Positions 29,363 through 54,934 of a stretch of 64,000 nt of DNA are shown here, one piece after another. The DNA is from Tetradesmus obliquus. Taxonomy: Eukaryota > Chlorophyta > Chlorophyceae > Sphaeropleales > Scenedesmaceae. The notes beneath the pieces are model-generated. The model saw only the letters and a program-made list of their open reading frames with translations, was not told the origin of the DNA and did not search any database. Each line of letters opens with the position of its first letter. Within the stretch, counting starts at the first letter, position 1. Where the stretch lies: assembly GCA_030272155.1 (NCBI GenBank), contig CP126206.1, forward strand, positions 1,860,001-1,924,000. Direction: 5' to 3'. A program made the translations under genes and the position numbers.

Positions 29363-30408
29363 GGCGGCTGGCAGCAGCAGTGCCGTGCGGGGCCTGCTGC
29401 AGGAGCTGCGCAGCTGGGGACGCTACCTGCTTCCCAGCAAGTGAGTGCAAGTATCAAACTCAAATCTATGGGTCTACGACTATGTAAAGAACCCATGTTT
29501 ACATATAAGCAATGCTGGAGACCAGGAGACCCTCGCCATGCAGTTAAGGCTTTGGCTTGTTGAAGCATTCATGCATGCAGTGTTGCTGTACCTACTGCCG
29601 GCAAGCGCGCCTGGAGCGTCAAGTGTCAACATTCTAGTACGTCACAGTTGCTGCCTCTGCACACTGTGTTGCGCAGGTATGTGGCGCTGTACTTCCCTAC
29701 ACAGCTGGCATGTCACTGCTCAGCATAAAACCCGTACCGCTGGCTGCCACGGTGTCTGTTGTGTGCAGAAATATGGAGGCTCATCACGCCTCACGCCTTC
29801 ACGCAACATATGCAACATTCCCTGCTGCTGTTGTGCCGCAGGTATGTGACTGTGTACTACCCCACACAGCTGCTGGTTGCACGCAACGCTTATTACGCCT
29901 CATGCCTTTATGTCCCTCACAATATTCCCTGCTACGGTTGTGCCGCAGGTATGTGGCTGTGTACTACCCCACACAGCTGCCAGTTGCACGTGCAATGCTG
30001 CGCCTTGCAGGCGTGAGCAGCAGCGACACCGTGTTCGACTTGGGCTGTGGTGATGGCCGCATTTGCATACTTGCAGCAGAAGAATTTGGTGCCAGATCAG
30101 TTGGGGTTGAGCTGGATAAGACCCTAGCGGATGCGGCAGCAGCAGCAGTTGCAGGAAAGGGCTTGCAGGAACGGGTGCAGATCATCCACGGCGACTGCCG
30201 GCGGCTGGACGTGTCGCGAGCGAGTGTTATAACGTTGTATTTGAGCGATGCGGGCAACCGGGAGCTGCTGCAGAGTGTTGTTGGGCTGCGGGGCGGCACG
30301 CGTGTTGTGAGTTTGTATTTTCCGGTCAAGGGATGGGAAGGGCAGCTGTTGAGGGTTGACAGGAGTAAGAACATTGACATACACTTGTATACTGGACCTG
30401 AGCAGTAG
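28585..30408 (+). CDS. Class I SAM-dependent methyltransferase
   Basis: The last exon, 29949-30408, is secure: YVAVYYPTQLPVARAMLRLA, then SAM motif I DTVFDLGCGDGRICILAAEE, GVELDKTLADAA (acidic loop), VQIIHGDCRRLDVSRASVI and ITLYLSDAGNRELLQ, ending IDIHLYTGPEQ. This resembles generic class I methyltransferases of the protein-lysine/METTL type; the substrate cannot be read. The preceding exon ends at 29440 (LLQELRSWGRYLLPS, phase fits) and probably encodes a Ser/Ala run from the CAG repeat at 29287-29360. An earlier exon likely ends at 28743 (AAWVLIQRMRELQSNVQRTV, possibly a membrane-proximal helix). The start and the exons between 28743 and 29300 are unresolved. Confidence 0.72.
29670..29900 (+). 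repeat. Acceptor-half echoes of the methyltransferase last exon
   Basis: Two copies of YV(A/T)(L/V)Y(F/Y)PTQL after CGCAG (near 29677 and 29851) precede the full exon at 29949. They stop before motif I. Confidence 0.87.
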
Positions 30409-31777
30409 CGGGGGAGGCTGCCCAGCATTTGGTCGTGCCTCTTGTGTTCTCCAATTTTAGCAGGATGTTTGTGTTTTTTGAGCATCACCAAATGCATAAT
30501 TGACGGCCAATTGTGCACCCGACCAGTAGCGGGGAAGGCTTTTCTGCATATGTTCTTGCTATACTAGTTGTCTTCTCCTTTTTCAGTTCAATGTTTATCG
30601 AGCATCTGACATCTGACATCAGTAGTCAAACTGTTTTTGCCTTTGTTGCTGTGGTGAGCAGCCAAAAGGTGCCTGTAGGATTCCGTCCCCCCTGGTAACA
30701 ACAACGAAAAAAAAGGTGCCTGTAAAGGGCTGGGAAGGGCAGTTGTTGAGTCCGGACAGGCCTGCTGTTCTAGAAGTCAGACCATTAATATCTACTTGTG
30801 CATTGCTTCTGGCCAAGTAGGCGACTCAGCAGGGCTTGCACCATAGTTTGCATTCTCAAAAATAGAAAGTACCCTGTGCGCCATTCGGAATATGGATGTG
30901 TTGGCGGTAGCCATTACATTCGCATGTGAAGCTGCACAGGCGGCTGCCAGTTCCTTGTGCGAACGTGCATTGTGTTGTGCCTGGTGTGCATTCATAACCC
31001 TCATATCTATGTGGTTGCCGTCTCATCTGTTGGATCTGTTCGCCTCCATGTTGATTTATCGCATGCATCTGCTCAGTGCCCTTGGTGGTCATTTGAAAGC
31101 TTTCGTGAACTCACTAGCGCCACAATGGCAGCCGTATTGACTCAAAAAAGATGTGAATCATCTGGCAAGGTGAAATTGGCAGTTTATTACGTTAACACCG
31201 GGCTACTGGCGCAGCAACCTATTGCAGGACTTCCCTGCACACTGAAGCACATGGTGAATGGCTTGATTTGAACAGCCCAGCTGCCAGTTATACATCCTGC
31301 AGCCCCGTCCGCACCCTGAACATAACAAATTAAAGTTGCGTTTTGTACATATTTCGTTTTCCTGCTGATCTACGTGCACAGCGCTGTGCATCACGGTGAT
31401 TCCCCTGCTACTGGTGCTGGGCTGACAGCAGAAAGACCAAGTGGTGGTGGGCTCAAGCAGCTACCTGGACCCCGTTCTGCTGTAAGCGGCGTATTTAAAT
31501 ACTTTCAACTAAAAATCAGACACGTTGCAAATGAAAAATTATCTCACAGTTACTTTGACGCGTTTGTGTCGCAAAGCGTCTCGGCCAGTGGTGCCGTGCA
31601 CGGCAGTTGGCAAAGGTTTTACCAGGATCCAGCTATTACGAGCTGTTTGCATGTTTACGTAGCTGGTACCCCCAGCTCAGCACCGAACACAGATTGTGGT
31701 CGTTCGACTCTCGCACTTTGCAGCATGCGCTGAAATTCCTTATCACATTGTGAGATTCATCGTCTCAACGCACCATA
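30409..31777. other. Methyltransferase 3' flank with tail echo; intergenic
   Basis: Contains a decayed copy of the end of the methyltransferase (VPVKGWEGQLL at about 30711-30790) and a repeated piece of its 3' UTR (GAGCAGTAGCGGGG at about 30400, mirrored near 30525). The rest up to the IF-2 start shows no supported gene. Confidence 0.55.
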
Positions 31778-47013
<15,236 letters not shown>

Positions 47014-47063
47014 GCAGTGGCAGCAGCAGAGGCCTGGCTGTGAGCAGCAGCTTTTGGCGCCAT

Positions 47064-47094
<31 letters not shown>

Positions 47095-47570
47095 TTAGTC
47101 AACCTGCTTCCTCAGCAACCGGTTGGCATGAAGTTGCGGCTGGCTCGCTGTCGGTGCGCAAGCAGGGCATGGATGCAGGCTGCGCTCTGCTTTTGCGCCA
47201 GCAGCGCCTGGAGGAGGCCCGCGCAGCAACAGCCGTGGACGTCAACCCGCTGTGAGCGGCAGCAGCAGCAACAGCAGTGGACGTCAACTTGTTGTGACCA
47301 GCAGCAGCAGCAGCAGCAACAGCAGTGGACGTCAACTCGCTGTAAGCAGCAGCAGCAGCAGTGGATGTCAACTCGCTGTGAGCAACAGCGGCAGCAGCGC
47401 CAGACGGCTCGCTGTGAGCAGCTGCTGCAGGGCTGGGTGTCTGGAGTAGCAGCAGCACCGCGTGTTGCGGCTGTCTAGTTGAGGCTACAGCCAGCAGCAG
47501 CAGCAGCAGGAGGTGGATGGGTGTTAAAGGCAGATGGTGATGCAGCACACAGCAGCAGCATGCGGGGCAT
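47014..47570 (+). repeat. IF-2 tail echoes and CAG-rich 3' region
   Basis: After the stop at 47013, pieces of the C-terminus (RLEEARAATAVDVN.L then stop) recur near 47205-47254, then as shorter AVDVN(L/S)L-stop units near 47265-47297, 47320-47345 and 47360-47383, in a CAG-rich setting. These are 3'-UTR duplications, not splice-linked. Confidence 0.85.
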
Positions 47571-48445
47571 TGTGAGGGCCTGATGTAGAGAGCAGGCGAT
47601 GTGCATACAAGTTTTGCTTGGCAAAGTTCAGCAGCAAAGTTTTGAACGTTTAACCATGTGCATCAACACCCCACATGTGCCTGCTGCTGGGAGGAACGTA
47701 ATAGTGTGTAAGGATGACATGGTGTATGGTGTAAGAACAAGATGTGCATGCGGTTTGTCAACAATATCTGGGATTGAGCTGGGCTGTGGTATGCAGTTTG
47801 TAATGTGTTACACGACCACAAGCTGGTCCCTTCTGGAGCCCAAGGCCGCTGCCAAAAGTCAACTGCATGGCCCATTGTAGATAATTCAGTCAGCATTGTG
47901 CTTTGCAAAGTGTTATTTTTCTGCAAACGCTTTACATCCCATGGCCATGCAAATGGTGCAGCTCTGCAAACTAAAGGCCATTGCTTTTTGTGATCGCCTG
48001 CTGCGGGCGCTTCTTGAATGACTGCTAGCACATTTTGGCAACTTGCAGACGTGCAATGTTTCAAAAAACAGGCTGCAACTCTTGATAGTATAACTTGGAA
48101 CGGGCAGGTAATACTTGAACAAATTGCAGAATCAGGAGCAGCATGCACAACTGCGGTTCAACAGCTATGGTAGGCTTTGGGGGAACCACTTCTAGAGATG
48201 TGAGTGACGCAATATGCTGCATTTTGGAACTGCAAAGTGTGTTAACTGCAATTCTTTATACGTGATCAAGTGCTGAGCAGGGTTCTTAACTACAGGTCAG
48301 CATTGGTCAGTCATGCAGCAGTAACAAGCCCCCTCCTAGCGCAACTACGCTGCGAGCACGGCGTCAGCGGCACACAATTCAAACTTCAGTCGACACTTTC
48401 TTGTTTTCAGTATCAGAGGCTCCTGATGCGGCTGTGCACGTGAAC
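47571..48445. other. Intergenic, nothing recognised
   Basis: Ordinary-looking DNA with few triplet runs between the IF-2 tail and the membrane-protein gene. TGTAA near 47705 could be the IF-2 poly(A) signal. It should contain the promoter of the next gene. Confidence 0.4.
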
Positions 48446-49029
48446 ATGGACGCTTCCGTACGTCAAGCAGCAGTGCCCCCGACACCCAGCCACAAGCAGA
48501 GCATATCAGCAATAATGGAGTACGATTTGGGAGACGATGATAACGAGGCTGCAAGGAGGAGGTTCACATGGGACCCTTACTGGCAGTGGCAGGCACGTAC
48601 AGGCCCATGATGTGATGTGTCTGCAACATTCGTCTGGCCACCGCAGCAGCACAGCAACACAGGCAGCATGCAACGTGCGGCGATGTGCTTTGGTCACCTG
48701 TCTGCATATGGAACGAGCCGCGAACTGCTGGTGTTGCTCTGCTGTCTTGAGTACAACTAGCAATGCTGCCTTGCTGCTGCTGCTGCTGCTGCTGCTGTGG
48801 CTGCTGCTGTGCTGCTGCTGCTGGCCACTGCTGCTGCTGCTGCTGCTGCTGTCCAGGAGCTTTAATGGAGCAGCAACTACGACACAGTGGCAGGCTGCTT
48901 CATGCTGTTCATGCTTCTGCTGCTTGACCACTGCTGCGGCTCCTGCTGTTGTGCAGGAGCTTCAATAGAGCAGCAACTACGACACAGTGGCAGGCTGCTC
49001 CATGCTGTTCATGCTGCTGCTGCTTGACC

Positions 49030-49065
<36 letters not shown>

Positions 49066-52000
49066 CAGGAGCTTCAATGGAGCAGCAACTACGACACAGT
49101 CGCAGGCTGCTCCATGCTGTTCATGCTGCTGTGCAACATCGCCAGCCGCTACAACCCTGCACCAGAGCTCTCTTTAGCCCGCATAAAAGTGCGAGCAGCA
49201 GCAGTTTTGGCCATCTGCTGGGTGCTGTTTGGCCTATGGCTCATGCGGAGAGACAGCGCAGCTTACAACAGGCTGCGAGGATGGATCCTGTTACTGCAAT
49301 ACTGTATTGTGGCCACAATGGTGTATTGGGTCAACATTGCGCTTCCACAGGGACAGTCCCCAAATAGCTTGCTCTCTGTGCTGCAGATAGTATACAGGAA
49401 TGGAAACTTGCTGTGTGTGGTCCTGGCATCTACGCTGCGCATGCCGTGGCACCGAATGGCAGTGCTGAACACTGGATTTGTGGCTTGGATGGTGTGGGCG
49501 TGGGTGCCTGTCTACTGCTCACACCTGGTCAACTCGCCAGACTACCCGCTGCAGCATAACAAGTGAGCGGATGTTTGACCAAAGTTTGACCAAGGTTTGG
49601 CCGGCAGATAACCTGTATGTATCTGGATGTGAATCCGTCAAAGCAGCTGCGTGCTCTGGCAGGCTGAATGGTGCAGCCTGCAAGTAGCAGCAGCAGCTGC
49701 AGCAACATTTGCCAACTCAATTTGTGGGCACTTCAACTGTCAATGTGAGTTTGGGTTTGGAATGTGAGCCAGATGGCAGCTGCTTGCGGGGAACATGTTT
49801 CTTGAAATTGTTGCGTGCTCTGTTCTGCACACTATTCTGCACTGCACTGCACCACACTGCACTGCGCTGCACTGCGCTGCACCACACTGCACTGCGCTGC
49901 ACTGCGCTGCACCACACTGCACTGCGCTGCACTGCGCTGCACCACACTGCACTGCGCTGCACTGCGCTGCACCACACTGCACTGCGCTGCACTGCGCTGC
50001 ACCACACTGCACTGCACTGCGCTGCCCTGCACCACACTGCACTGCGCTGCGCTGCACCACACTGCACTGCGCTGCACTGCGCTGCACCACACTGCACTGC
50101 GCTGCACTGCGCTGCACCACACTGCACTGCGCTGCACTGCGCTGCACCACACTGCACTGCGCTGCACCACACTGCACTGCGCTGCACTGCGCTGCACCAC
50201 ACTGCACTGCACTGCGCTGCCCTGCACCACACTGCACTGCGCTGCGCTGCACCACACTGCACTGCGCTGCACTGCGCTGCACCACACTGCACTGCGCTGC
50301 ACTGCGCTGCACCACACTGCACTGCGCTGCACTGCACTGCACCACACTGCACTGCGCTGCACTGCGCTGCACCACACTGCACTGCGCTGCACTGCGCTGC
50401 ACCACACTGCACTGCGCTGCACTGCGCTGCACCACACTGCACTGCGCTGCACTGCGCTGCACCACACTGCACTGCACTGCGCTGCCCTGCACCACACTGC
50501 ACTGCGCTGCGCTGCACCACACTGCACTGCGCTGCACTGCGCTGCACCACACTGCACTGCGCTGCACTGCGCTGCACCACACTGCACTGCGCTGCACTGC
50601 GCTGCACCACACTGCACTGCGCTGCACTGCGCTGCACCACACTGCACTGCGCTGCACTGCGCTGCACCACACTGCACTGCACTGCGCTGCCCTGCACCAC
50701 ACTGCACTGCGCTGCGCTGCACCACACTGCACTGCGCTGCACTGCGCTGCACCACACTGCACTGCGCTGCACTGCGCTGCACCACACTGCACTGCGCTGC
50801 ACTGCGCTGCACCACACTGCACTGCGCTGCACTGCGCTGCACCACACTGCACTGCGCTGCACTGCGCTGCACCACACTGCACTGCACTGCGCCGCCCTGC
50901 ACCACACTGCACTGCGCTGCGCTGCACCACACTGCACTGCGCTGCACTGCGCTGCACCACACTGCACTGCGCTGCACTGCGCTGCACCACACTGCACTGC
51001 GCTGCACTGCGCTGCACCACACTGCACTGCGCTGCACTGCGCTGCACCACACTGCACTGCGCTGCACTGCGCTGCACCACACTGCACTGCGCTGCACTGC
51101 GCTGCACCACACTGCACTGCGCTGCACTGCGCTGCACCACACTGCACTGCACTGCGCTGCCCTGCACCACACTGCACTGCGCTGCGCTGCACCACACTGC
51201 ACTGCGCTGCACTGCGCTGCACCACACTGCACTGCGCTGCACTGCGCTGCACCACACTGCACTGCGCTGCACTGCGCTGCACCACACTGCACTGCGCTGC
51301 ACTGCGCTGCACCACACTGCACTGCACTGCGCTGCCCTGCACCACACTGCACTGCGCTGCGCTGCACCACACTGCACTGCGCTGCACTGCGCTGCACCAC
51401 ACTGCACTGCGCTGCACTGCGCTGCACCACACTGCACTGCGCTGCACTGCGCTGCACCACACTGCACTGCGCTGCACTGCGCTGCACCACACTGCACTGC
51501 GCTGCACTGCGCTGCACCACACTGCACTGCGCTGCACTGCGCTGCACCACACTGCACTGCACTGCGCTGCCCTGCACCACACTGCACTGCGCTGCGCTGC
51601 ACCACACTGCACTGCGCTGCACTGCACTGCGCTGCACTGCACTGCGCTGCACCACACTGCACTGCACTGCGCTGCACTGCACTGCACGTTTGTGTCTCCT
51701 GCAGGCACCTGGCCATCCGACAGCTAGCGTTGTTGCGCATGTGTTGCACACTACATGTCACGGCACTGCGCTTCACCGCTCACTTGGTTGATAGTGAGGT
51801 TACATTTTGCATGCCGTGTTTGCTGCAGGCACCTGGCCATCCTGAACTCAGCAGCCAGCGGCCTGGACTACCTCTCAGGGCGCGGCGGCTTTGCAGGAAA
51901 CGGCGGCGGCGGCTGGCAGCCCACCGCGCACAGGCTGCTGCTGCACTGCGGGCTTGCAGGAAACAGCAGCAGCAGCAGCAATTTGGCCGGCAGTTTGACC

Positions 52001-52384
52001 GGAAGTTTGACCGGAAGTTTGACCAGCAGCGAGTGTCGTGTGCTGCTGGAAGGGCAGTGCAAGGCGATTGTGAGCACGTTCAATGCCTGGTGGGGTTTAT
52101 GGTTTTCCAGCTTTCTGTTGGTGCTAACAGAACACCTCTCAAAGTGGCAGTGGCTGCACACACATGGTGCTTGGATGCTGGCAGGTGCGCCTGCACTGTA
52201 CCAGGCATGCAGCAAGGCTGTTTTCTTGAGGTCGCTGCTGCTGCGGCTGCACTGCGTGCTGGACGTGCCGCTGCTGCTGCTGTGGGCGGGGTTCAGCGCC
52301 GCCTATCTTGGCAGTTTTGGCGGCAGCTGGCGAGGTTTTTGCACGTGCATGCTCTCTCTGAATGAACCACTTGTCGGTCCCTGA
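48446..52384 (+). CDS. Multi-pass membrane protein of unknown function
   Basis: Three exons, 48446-48592, 49069-49562 and 51829-52384, sum to 1197 nt, giving 398 aa in phase. The N-terminus is soluble (MDASVRQAAVPP, EYDLGDDDNEAARRRFTWDP). Exon 2 holds about five hydrophobic segments, e.g. AGCSMLFMLLCNIA, AAAVLAICWVLFGLWLM, WILLLQYCIVATMVYWVNIA and VAWMVWAWVPVYCS. Exon 3 has a Ser/Gly/Leu repeat (LAGSLTGSLTGSLTSS) and two or three more hydrophobic stretches (STFNAWWGLWFSSFLLVLT, LLRLHCVLDVPLLLLWAGF). No family is recognised; it could be lineage-specific. The first intron seems to need a GC donor (TGGCAG|GCACGT), as the nearby GT would break phase. The second intron contains the large minisatellite. 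Confidence 0.6.
48775..49068 (+). repeat. Acceptor-half echoes of membrane-protein exon 2 with CTG runs
   Basis: Two copies of ELQ.SSNYDTVAGC-coding sequence after CAG (from about 48857 and 48957) precede the complete exon at 49069. Sense-strand CTG runs (48775-48850, 49030-49062) abut the acceptors. Confidence 0.87.
49840..51690. repeat. 1.85-kb minisatellite with pentamer basis and higher-order structure
   Basis: Built almost entirely of the pentamers CTGCA, CTGCG and CCACA arranged in 30-bp units, roughly 60 of them. A variant block containing GCTGCCCTGC recurs near 50021, 50216, 50481, 50686, 50891, 51156, 51331 and 51566, i.e. every 175-265 bp. Those gaps fit 30n+25 bp (the first also includes one 20-bp unit). 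It lies in the last intron of the membrane-protein gene and ends about 15 bp before an acceptor-half echo of the next exon. It is free of stops in several frames on both strands because the pentamers contain none; that openness is not evidence of coding. Confidence 0.93.
51705..51728 (+). repeat. Acceptor-half echo of membrane-protein exon 3
   Basis: TCCTGCAG followed by GCACCTGGCCATCC, matching the start of the complete exon at 51829, about 124 bp upstream of it. Confidence 0.8.
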
Positions 52385-53770
52385 CTGTGGCTGTTATGTA
52401 TTGCACTGCAATGCTGCAATGCTGCCTCAGGCGGTGTTTGCACGTTGATTGGAAGCATTGCTGCTCAATTCAGTAGGTGTGCTCTGCTGCTGCGGCTGCA
52501 CTGCGTGCTGGACGTGCCGCTGCTGCTGCTGCTGCTGCTGCTGTGGGCGGGATTCAGCGCCGCTTATTTTGGCAGTTTTGACGGCAGCTGACGAGGTTCT
52601 TGCACTTGCATGCTCTTTCTGAACGAACCACTTGTCCGTCCCTGACTGTGGCTGTTGTATGTTGCACTGCAATGCTGCAATGCTGCTTCAGTTAAAGCGG
52701 TGTTTGCATGTTGATTGGACACAACTGCACGCTTGTGCAGTGGCAGCTGCTGCTCTGCAGAGTGCAAGCATTGCTGCTCAATTGATTATTTATAGATGCG
52801 CTCTGCTGCTGCGGCTGCACTGCGTGCTGGACGTGCTGCTGCTGCTGCTGCTGTGGGCGGGGTTCAGCGCCGCTCATATAGGTGGTTTTGGCGGCAGCTG
52901 ACAAGGTTCTTGCAATTGCATGCTTTCTCTGAATGAAGCACTTGTCAGTCCCTGACTGTGGCTGGTATGTCTTGCACTGCAATGCTGCAATGCTGCCTCA
53001 GGCTGTGTTTGCATGTTGATTGCAGGTTTTTTCACGCTTGTGAAGTTAAAGCTGCTGCTTTGCAGAGTGCAAGCGTTGTTGCTCAATTCAGTAGGTGCGC
53101 TCTGCTGCTGCAGCTGCACTGCGTGCTGGACGTGCCGCTGTCGCTGCTGTGGGCGGAGTTTAGTGCCGCATATTTGGGTGGTTTTGGCGGCAAGTTTATG
53201 ATTTCTATATGAGCCGCATCTGTTGCATTCTGACTAGGCTTTTCACTCTCCTGCGGGGTGGAGTGTGCTGCTAACACCGCAACTGATGCATAGCATTGCA
53301 AAACATGGTTGAGGCTAGGCGGTTTTTGTGTGAGCTTGGGACTGCAGCGCATGCTGGTCTTGCTATGTGTGATTGCCCTGTTTCCAGTTGGTAAAGCTGC
53401 TGCTGCTGCTGCTGGTGCTGCTGCTGCTGCGGGCTAATTGTGCCGGTGCTGCTGCTGCTGCTGCTGCTGCTGTGGCGGGCTCAGCAGCGCTTGTGTTGCG
53501 TTTCTAGCAAAAACACATATTTCAGTGTGTGATGCGGCCGGGGGCAAGACCGTTGATGCATTGCTGTGAGGCGATGTGTGCATGTGTACCACTTGTTGCT
53601 GCACACTTGCACAGTTGCAGCTGCTCCTCTGCAGAGTGCAGGCATGGTTCCGCAGTTCAACGGATGTGCTCTGCTACTGCACTGCGTGTTGGATGCCCCT
53701 CTGCAGCTGCTGTTGCCGGGGTTGAATGCTGCACATGTGGGTGCGCAGTTGCGCGCTTACCATGCCTAAA
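52385..53770 (+). repeat. Decayed copies of the membrane-protein gene's 3' end
   Basis: At least four diverged copies of LLLRLHCVLDVPLLLLWAGF.AAYLG.FGG lie near 52488-52590, 52800-52900, 53100-53195 and 53650-53730, with linked 3'-UTR sequence (CCACTTGTC.GTCCCTGACTGTGGCTG) repeated near 52370, 52630 and 52940. The period is about 300 bp. Frames are interrupted; they look like 3'-flank duplications rather than exons. Confidence 0.85.
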
Positions 53771-54059
53771 ACTGTCATTCTACATGTTTGTGGTGGTGGC
53801 CGCAACTGACGCATGTGATGTGCTGTGTTGCTAGGTGCTTCGCATAGCTCTGTTTTGGGTGGAGGAGTTGGAATCATTGAAAATTTCCGACGATGCACGT
53901 TGATCTGCATCTGCAGCCTGCAGATTCCACAATCTGAGACTCCACCATTGTGGCTCCTGCCGGTTGCTTTTGTGCAAGGCGCAGCAGCTTTGCAGGTGCA
54001 GTCTGACATAATTTTTTTAGCACTTTGTCGCATGCATAGATGACTTGTCAACATCCTTA

Positions 54060-54074
54060 GATGCCTGACTAGTC
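54060..54074. repeat. Left target-site duplication of LINE tail
   Basis: GATGCCTGACTAGTC, repeated exactly at 54470-54484. Confidence 0.8.
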
Positions 54075-54469
54075 GTTATGGTGGCAGGCGAGCTAATGGT
54101 AATACAGCATGTCCGGCGTGTGGTGCTGGTGTGGAGTCATTGTCACATTTGTTGTTTGATTGTGCTGCGACGTCTGTGCAAAGAGATGAGATGTTTAGTG
54201 AGATTAGGGCTTTGTCTGGTTGCGCTGCAAAATTGCGTAACTTGTTGTCTGTTACAGATGCTGAGGTGAAGGTGAAGCGGTTTGTGTCGGATGATGCTTG
54301 GGGTTCTGTTAGGTTACTGGTGTCTAGGTTCATTGCTCATTCTTGTTTGAAAAGGCTTGGGGTGTGCGTAATGCTTGCAAACACGAGGGTGTAGTTGCCG
54401 CTCCATTGGGGCGCGGGGCCGATGGCGTTGATGCTATGGCTTGATGAGCAACATGATGATGATGATGAT
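54075..54469 (+). mobile_element. 5'-truncated non-LTR (LINE) retrotransposon tail
   Basis: Encodes the C-terminal zinc-knuckle region typical of LINE reverse transcriptases: NTACPACGAGVESLSHLLFD followed by C and an Arg about eight residues on (C-x2-C-x8-H-x4-C pattern), reading on to a TAG near 54392. After the stop comes a short 3' UTR and a (GAT)n tail at about 54454-54470, then the right copy of a 15-bp target-site duplication. Only about 0.4 kb of the element is present, as expected from 5'-truncated target-primed insertion. The clade cannot be fixed from this piece. Confidence 0.82.
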
Positions 54470-54484
54470 GATGCCTGACTAGTC
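54470..54484. repeat. Right target-site duplication of LINE tail
   Basis: Exact 15-bp match to 54060-54074, immediately after the GAT microsatellite tail. No mismatches, so the insertion is fairly recent. Confidence 0.8.
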
Positions 54485-54760
54485 AATGACTGATGCGTGA
54501 GCGCATGTCTCTTCGCTGTGCATTCTGAGTGAGGCATGACGAACATCTGCACATTATTGTACGATGGTTGGCTCTCATAAATACGTATGCAGGAAAGTGT
54601 TCAAGTGGCATGTCAACTGAGTGGTTGCATCAGGTTGCATGCAAGCAGGCTGCCACGTCTGGTGGCAACATCTCACTGGGCTTGTGACGTCTGTAACATC
54701 TGTAGACATAGAGATCATAGCTTGTTTACAAGGTACATGTAACCTTTCAACACAGGTGTT

Positions 54761-54934
54761 ATGCATCAGGCAGGCTTGAAGCGTGCCACGCCCAAAGTTT
54801 GGGCAGACAACTACACAGCCACGGCGGTGCTGCCCCAGCCGCGGCGGGTGATGCTCAAGCCTCGTCATGCTACCGCAGCATATCGCCGCATTGTGCTTGC
54901 AATGGTTGACATGTATGCACGTTATGACCCTTAG
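54761..54934 (+). CDS. Small unidentified open frame or terminal exon
   Basis: 57 codons beginning MHQAGLKRATPKVWADNY and ending IVLAMVDMYARYDP then TAG. The composition is ordinary, with no repeat, which is rare here. The sequence just upstream (TTTCAACACAG|GTGTT) would be a fair acceptor, so it may be the last exon of an unrecognised gene rather than a separate one. No family is recognised. Confidence 0.3.
   Translation: MHQAGLKRATPKVWADNYTATAVLPQPRRVMLKPRHATAAYRRIVLAMVDMYARYDP

Noticed and set aside
49709-52365. Open frames of 640-856 codons on both strands (His/Cys/Thr/Ala-rich and Gln/Cys/Ser-rich proteins)
   Set aside because: They are translations of the pentamer minisatellite, stop-free in several frames on both strands; no non-repetitive conserved sequence and no homologous motif. 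The array lies in an intron whose flanking exons join in phase.
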